From contig CP099839.1 of the NCBI GenBank assembly GCA_030062745.1, forward strand, positions 27,331,324-27,395,323: a DNA stretch of 64,000 nt, read 5' to 3'. A program made the translations under genes and the position numbers. Source of the stretch: Capitulum mitella. Lineage: Eukaryota; Arthropoda; Thecostraca; Pollicipedomorpha; Pollicipedidae. How positions within the stretch are numbered: the first letter of the stretch is position 1; each line of letters opens with the position of its first letter. The notes beneath the pieces were generated by a model. It saw only the letters and a program-made list of their open reading frames with translations, was not told the DNA's origin and ran no database searches. Positions 57,621 through 64,000 of this stretch are shown here, one piece after another.

Positions 57621-59250
57621 AATGGTTGAAATTATGAGAAGCAGACGGTGGATGACATCAAATGGGAGGGGCAGCATCGCGTGGGAATGATTTTTTATTT
57701 GCCGTAACTCGAAACGTTATAACGTAAATATTTTAACAACCTCCATGACTAGGTTTAGAGAAGAGTTTAAAAATGCAGATTTCGTCTGTGTTCATCGGAA
57801 CCCCATCTGACGGTGTGAATATCAATGCGATGGACTTCTGGCGATGGTTTCATATGTACTGTTGTTTTGGCTACCTGCGCGGAAAGAATTGTCGAAATCG
57901 AAGGTGTCCGCGGAAGTTAGTTTCATAGGGTTCTGTGCTAAATCCGGTGGGAAAAAAACAGTGGGTAAGAAAAAAACGAATTTCTTTAGTAGTAAATGAA
58001 AGCCTTTCAACCGTACCAGTATAACTGTGTCATTTTTGGGCTCAGCAACACAAGATAAAAATAAATTTTAGGACCTATATGACTATGTTTGGAAGAAAAT
58101 AGAAAATGTGGTTTTCACCTGTGCTCTTTGAATCCAATTTGATTGTCTATCAGTGCTGTGGAGCGCTGACAATGGTCTGATGTGTTGCGGTTCTGGCTAC
58201 CTGCACAAAAAAGGTGAAATCGAAGGAACACGCCTAAACCAGTTCCATAGGGTCTTATGCTAAGTCCAGTGGGGAATCCAGCATTGGATAGAAAAACGTT
58301 TTTTTTCGCACTAATTCAAAACGCTACAACCCCAGCGTTGTAAATGTGATATTTTTGGGCTCTAAGGCACAAGACGAGCACTTTGCGCACTTTTTGGGGT
58401 TTAAGGTGCATTTGTCTTCGTTGTATTTCCGACGTATTTTTTTTGGTTCGTCCTCTAGAATACAAAGTAATTGATATGATGAATGTCTGATGGTGTCAAT
58501 GAGTTCAGACAGTTAAGACCTACCTAATGGCGCATTCCGAGCGATTCTGAAAGGGTCTCGAGTTAGGACTGACCGTGGTCTGACCTTGGGCTGAGCGTGG
58601 ACTATCTTGACAGACATGTCTTAAGAGTGATCTTAGACATGACTTAGACTGGATCTTGTGGACAAGCTTCCAGTGTTCTAAATGTGTCTGTATGTGTTAA
58701 GTTTCGATCTTTTACCCTTCGTTTTGCGGCGCAACTTGCACGATTCATCCATTCTCATTTGATCTTAATGCTGTGAGCCTTCAGTCTGCGTGTTTCGCAC
58801 ATGCACTGGCGTCTTTATTAATGGCGCAGGATCCTTTTAACCTCATGCTCTTTTAGGTGTATAATACCAAGGAAATACATGATGATCATCATCATTTCGC
58901 TGCAGAATGTCAAGAAGTATAGGAGCCAAATAATACATAACCAAACGCAGTGCCAATCGGGGTGTTGCCACCCGTTGTTTTGGCTTTAAATCATTGTGGG
59001 CGGGAGGAATGCTGAAAGTGACACTACTAAGACATGTTCTGCCCGTTCCCTTCTCTAACACGGACCTGCCCATCAAATTTCGTGGGGAGAGAAGTAGCCG
59101 CGGGAATGTCATATTTGTCCCATGTCTGGCAACGACGGGCAGAGACATCGGGTCGGTATCAGTCGGTGAGTAAAGCTGAACGCTGCGGTAAAGTACAGAT
59201 GAGCCTGTTTATGTTGTCTCCTTTATTTTGGTTTATTGGGACATATGCAG
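57621..59250. other. Intergenic, no gene seen
   Basis: 58,030-58,100 and 58,340-58,400 contain similar phrases (TTTTTGGGCTC..CACAAGA) and TAGGGTTCTGTGCTAA/TAGGGTCTTATGCTAA recur near 57,930 and 58,250, so an old ~315-bp tandem duplication is likely. No gene. Confidence 0.45.
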
Positions 59251-59780
59251 GGAAATAGGCGGTCCCTGTCAGGGCCCCGAGGTTTGTGGTGGCCCGTTGT
59301 CGTGGCCCCTGTGCTAGGGGCCTGGTGTATGTAGTGCTAGGGGCCTGGCTAGGTGCTTTGGGAGCGCTTTACAGGGCTACCTCTACAGGCCCACTGGGGC
59401 CTCTCTATAAGGCCAGCAGAGGGTTCCTTTACAGGCTAACAGATGGCCCCTTTACTGGTCGGCAGGTTGCCCCTCTTTAGCCCAACGGGGCATTCCGTTC
59501 GCCTGCTGAGCCGGCAGCAGAGGGCATCTAGCCAGCAGGAGGGCACTAAAGGCCCATGGGCGTGTCCTTACAGGCTAGCAGTCATGCTAACAGGTGACTG
59601 CTAGCCCTTAAATTCATTCATACCAGTTCACCTTTATAGGCTAATCAGTCACTCTTTACCAACATGCAAGGGTCCTTTGCACGTTAGCAGGGGTCACCTA
59701 CCGGTCTGAAGACGGATCTTTTACAGGTCATCGGGGAACCCACTGTAGGACAGCAGGGAACCTTTCACAAAGGTTTCTGG
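59251..59780. repeat. Degenerate GGCC/CAGGCTAGCAG repeat tract
   Basis: Words such as GGGGCCTGG, TTTACAGG and GCCAGCAG recur at irregular spacing; similar words return at 61,300-61,450 after the GTTCGT arrays. It looks like an outer degenerate layer of the same complex. Confidence 0.5.
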
Positions 59781-60590
59781 GCAGAAGTTCGTCAGACTAA
59801 AGTTCGTAGGAAAATAGTTCATCGGGCAAAAGTTCGTCGTACAAAAGTTCGTCTGGGGCAAAAGTTCATCCAGGAAGAAGTTCGTTTAGGACAAAATTCG
59901 TCTAGGGCAAAAGTTCATCCAGGGAAAAGTTTGTTTAGGACAAAAGTTCGTCTTGCTAAAGTTCGTGTGTGGCAAAAGTTCGTGTAGGACAAAAGCTCGT
60001 TCAACAAAAGTTCGTATAGGACCTTAGTTCATCTAGGACAAGACTTCGACCAGAGCAAAAGTTTGTCTGGCAGAACTTTGTTTTGGACAAAAGTTCGTCT
60101 GAACCAAAAGTTCGTCTAGGGCAAAAGTTCGCCCAGGAAAAAAGACTCAGTGCCATATGGTGCTGACACGAAAATCCTTCAGGGTAATATATGTGTAGTC
60201 AAGGAAAATTGCCAACTGCCAGACGACAGCTAGTGAAATCATGCTGGTAAATCACGTTCTGATTCCCCATAGCCGGATGCAGAATTTATCCAGTTCCCAC
60301 CAGTGCACATCCAACTTTAGCCACTGTGCACTGTAATGACCTGGTCGAGTCACAGGCGAGTGGGTAACCGGACCAAGGCTCGTATGTTACGGGTTTGTAT
60401 GGTATAAAGTTCGTATGGCAAAGGGCTCTACTCGGAAAAGGTTCGTGAAGCAAAAAGCTTGAACTGCAAAATGTTCTTATGGAAAACGTTCATAGGAAAA
60501 AGGTACGGAAGGGAAAAGGTTCGTAAGGAAAAGTGTTTGTAGCCAAAGGCTCGTAAACAAAAGTTCGTATATGAAAATAATCGTTCCGGT
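59781..60590 (+). repeat. GTTCGT tandem array, forward half
   Basis: Many copies of AAAAGTTCGTCTAGGACA-like 17-20-bp units from 59,785 to 60,140, then after ~230 bp of unique DNA a looser run (AAAAGGTTCGTAAGG, AAAAGTTCGTA) from 60,400 to 60,575. Copies vary at the last positions. Confidence 0.9.
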
Positions 60591-60670
60591 TTTGCGCCGA
60601 AGGCGCGTGCAGGATACTAGAGGCCGCAGGCCGATAAAGGGTGCGATCGGACTTGGTTTGGATCAACAAA

Positions 60671-60712
60671 GAGGTTAGGTTAGGTTAGGTTAGATAAGGC
60701 TAGGTTACTATT
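60671..60712 (+). repeat. Interstitial TTAGG run
   Basis: Four TTAGG units and variants (GATAAGG, GCTAGG) at the turn-around between the two opposite GTTCGT arrays. Closely resembles the mixed pattern at 6,020-6,110. Confidence 0.75.
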
Positions 60713-60727
60713 TTAGGTCCATTCCTT

Positions 60728-61262
60728 TTCGGATATGAACCTTTTCCTACACGAACCTTATGTTTACGAACCTTTGGTCAAGAGCCTCTTTCCTTACCAA
60801 TCTTTTCCCTTACGAACCTTTTCCTAAGAACCTTCTCCATACGAAACATTTGCAATATGAACTTTTTCCATTAGCGAGACGAACTTGTCCTAGATGAACT
60901 TTTGCCCTTGACGAACTCTTGTTCTAGACAAACTTCTCTGATGATGATGATGGTGATTCGAAATGATGGACATTTGTTCTAGACAAACTTTTGCCACAAA
61001 CTTTGCTTTTGTCTTATACGACTTTTTGTCCTAGACGAACTTCTGCGAGAGGAACTTTTGTCCCAGACGAACCTTTGTCCCAGACGAACTTCTGCCCTAG
61101 ACGAACTTTTGTCCTGAACAAACTCTGTCCATGCGAACTTTCGCGAGACGAACTTTTGCCCTAAACGAACTAATTCCCTAGGCGAACTTTTACACGACGA
61201 ACTTCTGCACGACGAACTTTAGTCCCACGAACTTCTGCGGTACGAACTACTTTTATCCTTAA
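60728..61262 (-). repeat. GTTCGT tandem array, inverted half
   Basis: The same unit in the opposite orientation: first ACGAACCTTTTCC-type (60,735-60,860), then GTCCTAGACGAACTTTTG-type (60,890-61,250). The order of subtypes mirrors the forward half (AAGGTTCGT inner, AAAGTTCGTCTAGG outer), so the whole 59.78-61.26 kb block is an inverted pair. Confidence 0.9.
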
Positions 61263-62640
61263 ACGTTCCACAAACTGACATAGGGCCTTTTCATAGGAAC
61301 CTTCTACAAGCCCGCGGGGAGCCATCTGCAAGGCGACACAGGACCCCTTTACAGAAAATTAGGAGAGGACCTTCAACATGTCGGCAGGAGACTTACCTAC
61401 AGGCACGTACACATGATCTTCACAGGCCCGCAGGGGGTCAGCAGAACCGTTAGAAAGTAAAGCAGGCTTAGGTAGTCAGTAGCCCTCAGTAGAAAGAGCC
61501 CCTAATAATGGCGCCCCTGTCCGATGGGGCCCACAGACAGAGTAGACAATGGAAAAAGTCTTTCCGGGTAGCGCAGAGGAACACCATATAACCCAAATTT
61601 AGGAGCCCTCTGCGCGCAACGCGGAGGAACCCCGGATTCGGGCCGGAAGGGTCTACTCCGTGCTAAGGGAGGAGTTCCACCCTTTTTAAGCCTCCTCGCG
61701 TGCGTCTCTGCCTACTATGATGAGGACTTTTGCATTCCGGAACACATAAATACAACAGAAAGAAGGCTTTTCTTACGTAGCCGTATGGTGCGTGGTGACA
61801 GTTCTACACAGTAAGTCGTGTCTGTGATCAGAATCAGGCTTAGGACCCAACAGCTTGCCTCTTTTTGTCATGTTTTTTCTTTTCGCAGTTGGCGCAATTT
61901 TACACATTTTCGCAAGCGGAATTCCACTGATCCCTTTGAGAACGCATGTCAAGTTGTGCGGAAATACTGACCGTTTTCACAATAGAAAAATTCCACTACT
62001 AAAATTTCCGTTCTAGTAGTACTGGAAATTTTAGTAGTAAAGTGGAAATTTTGGTATAAATATTTGAAATGATATATTTTGTAAAGAGTTACGTAACAGA
62101 ACACCAAATATGACATTCTCTTGCAGAAATAAAAATAATTCTTATTTCCAAATATAACCATTACTTATTTCGCCCACAAAACAACTGATTTCCAGATCTA
62201 GAACAAACCGTTGTCATTCAGATCTGGCATCACAACATCACAAAACGCGGCTGCTTTGACGTGTGCTTGTAGTCGTATATTTGTGTGTACCGTGGATTTG
62301 TTTGCTCTTTGATTAAGTTATTTCGGAATATACGTGGGTGTAAGAATTTGATATTTTAAAACGCCCGAGTAGAAATGTCATTACAGACTCATTCATGGTT
62401 TGTTCTTTGTTCAACTGTTGATGAATCACACAAGTATTCATTTTATTTAAATATTCGTGGACCTTTGGCCTGTTTGTCTGTTCTACATTATGGCTGACTT
62501 TCAGTAACTATTTATTTATGCGTACACCAGTTTGTTGCCACCGACAATGTTGTCATTCTCATATGAACATTTTTAGTGGCTTGATTTCAGCAAACTCCAA
62601 TGTTTGATTCCATCCTCAAGTTCAGGAGATTACATATCTT
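61263..62640. other. Intergenic, one hairpin
   Basis: No gene supported. A perfect 15-bp inverted repeat (ACTACTAAAATTTCC at 61995-62009, complement at 62024-62038) with a 14-nt loop, extendable with CCACT/AGTGG outside after a gap; GTGGAAATTTT repeats follow immediately. Confidence 0.5.
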
Positions 62641-64000
62641 CTTAAGCTGACTTGTACAAAGACACGAAGACCATGCATTATGCATTTTCTGCTTGGCAGT
62701 TTAGGTAGCAGGGCTCAGGTCTATGCAAAAATTCCATATTTATCTTGCACACTATTTTCACTTTGCTACCTACATCCAAGTATAACAGCTAAATCTGTGA
62801 AAGTCCAAAACTGCATGCAAAGGCATAACATTAACATGTCTTGCTCCCAGTCAGCTCTGGAGGAATTTCTAAAAGCAGGAATTGACTGCTATTGCTATTG
62901 ATTGTACACCAGTACTTGTACCTGATTCATGCAACACAAAAGCATTGCACAATCAGAAGGTGCATGTCTTTTCCTTGCATAGTTGTGCTTTATATCCTGG
63001 TTGGTGTGCATTATTATTGTATAATTATGCATGCAGCAGCACACAATTTTTCTGCTGAGTATAGGCACACATCTTTTGGAAGGAAAAATATGGTATTTTC
63101 AGCTCATGCTTTCTACAAGAAACACATTTTCAACACAGGACTAGGAAATATATTGCTAACATACCACAGGACATCCATCACATGCCAGGATATGGCAGCA
63201 AAATGAAATGTTACATTCAATATTTTCTACCACATTATTAATTACCTTTGGACTGCTCCATAACTCAGAATAAGCCATTTTACAACAGGCACTGAAAATT
63301 AGCCACAGACTGCATTTTGCTATTTGCTGTGATCTGTTAACATTTGCCACAAATGGGGCTATCCCAAAACGATTCTGCTTGTTGTAACAATGGCTATAGA
63401 TTTTTATAACAATGGCCAACATGCGGCAGACAGCCACCACAGGTTCACTATGCCACTGCACTACTGCACTATACTATGGAGCATAACATCTGCAGTAGCC
63501 GGCCTTGCTGTGATAGGACAGGCCTGAAGCAGCCTCTTAGCATCATGGCTGCTTGCTCTATGATCACTCATGCCTTCCTGAAATGCTTGTTGAGATGCCT
63601 TCACTCCAGTATAAGCTGACTGCAGGAGCCCTTCAGCAGCCAGGACCATGGCAGGAGGCAGCATCTTAGACAATCAGCACAGGAGTGTCCTAAATGCCAA
63701 TTCTGACACTTCCCTGGAATGCACAGGAACATTTAAACCCCTGACAACACATCAATATTAAAACCCTATCCACTATCACTACCCAATTTCAGTTGGAAAA
63801 ACAAAACAACATATCATTCACTGGCAATGTACAACTATAGTGCAATGCAGTAACAACTGTAAGCACATCCTAAAAAAACACAAAGCAGAGGTAACAGTCA
63901 TACTTGGGCTGTTTATACCATCAAAACAGACATGGGCCGGGATTCCGATGGAAGGCAGTGTATCCCTGTTTTGCGTCGGATTGTGAGCTGACCAGAGTAA
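62641..64000. other. CpG-poor segment, possible intron or gene body
   Basis: CpG is very scarce and TGCA/CATG words frequent from here to about 63,930, as in CHMP3 introns. A minus-strand frame at 63,673-63,461 reads AAEGLLQSAYTGVKASQQAF..SSHDAKRLLQACPITARP; it is helix-like, but has no clear donor and I recognise no family. CpG returns in the last 60 bases. A gene crossing the window edge is possible. Confidence 0.3.

Noticed and set aside
59781-61262. CRISPR-like appearance of short repeats with variable spacers
   Set aside because: Units are contiguous and degenerate with no constant repeat/unique spacer alternation, and the DNA is animal.

Overview
The window is nuclear DNA from an animal, most likely an arthropod (crustacean or chelicerate). 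It has a spliced, phase-consistent five-exon gene, GT-AG and GC-AG introns, many short inverted-repeat transposons, a tRNA-derived SINE and interstitial TTAGG tracts (the arthropod telomere unit). The one recognisable gene product also looks arthropod-like. I see no bacterial operons, rRNA genes, CRISPR arrays or intact tRNA genes. Species cannot be fixed from the sequence.

The single confident host gene is CHMP3/VPS24 (ESCRT-III subunit), + strand, 24,625-27,989: five coding exons, 218 codons, an ATCGAT-centred DRE-like motif just upstream, and one non-canonical GC-AG intron. CpG is scarce across its body but abundant at both ends. Two other CpG-poor stretches (about 17.6-19.05 kb and 62.6-63.9 kb) may be further gene bodies; a tentative small membrane-protein model is offered for the first. 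Three groups of spliced-looking terminal exons of unknown family lie at 47.4-47.95 kb, 54.8-55.2 kb and 57.4-57.6 kb.

The rest is dominated by mobile DNA. 13.3-17.4 kb: a short hAT-type MITE split by a 3,683-bp hAT-like transposon with a perfect 8-bp target duplication; it keeps a decayed BED-finger exon. 33.6-34.8, 45.6-46.8 and 48.8-50.0 kb: three copies of a ~1.2-kb piggyBac-like non-autonomous element (TTAA target, CCCT ends), with a possible transposase N-terminal relic at 35.1-35.4 kb. A ~230-270-bp hAT-type MITE family with a conserved CATATG-centred hairpin occurs at 11.3, 21.7, 31.7, 39.7 and 43.0 kb, each with recognisable 8-bp duplications. 35.8-38.2 kb (- strand): a CR1/Jockey-group non-LTR retrotransposon broken by stops and frameshifts. 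55.6 kb: a SINE with a 15-bp duplication. 55.9-56.9 kb: a foldback element with ~223-bp near-identical arms. 19.3-21.6 kb: a ~2.3-kb imperfect palindrome. 53.06-54.73 kb: a pair of ~230-bp direct repeats that may be LTRs.

Tandem repeats are prominent: a 33-34-bp minisatellite at 2.4-2.9 kb, a ~100-bp array at 9.0-9.85 kb, a ~36-bp minisatellite at 10.4-10.7 kb, and two opposite-facing arrays of a ~18-bp GTTCGT unit at 59.8-60.6 and 60.7-61.3 kb around a TTAGG tract. Most long open frames elsewhere are by-products of these repeats or of GC-rich tracts.
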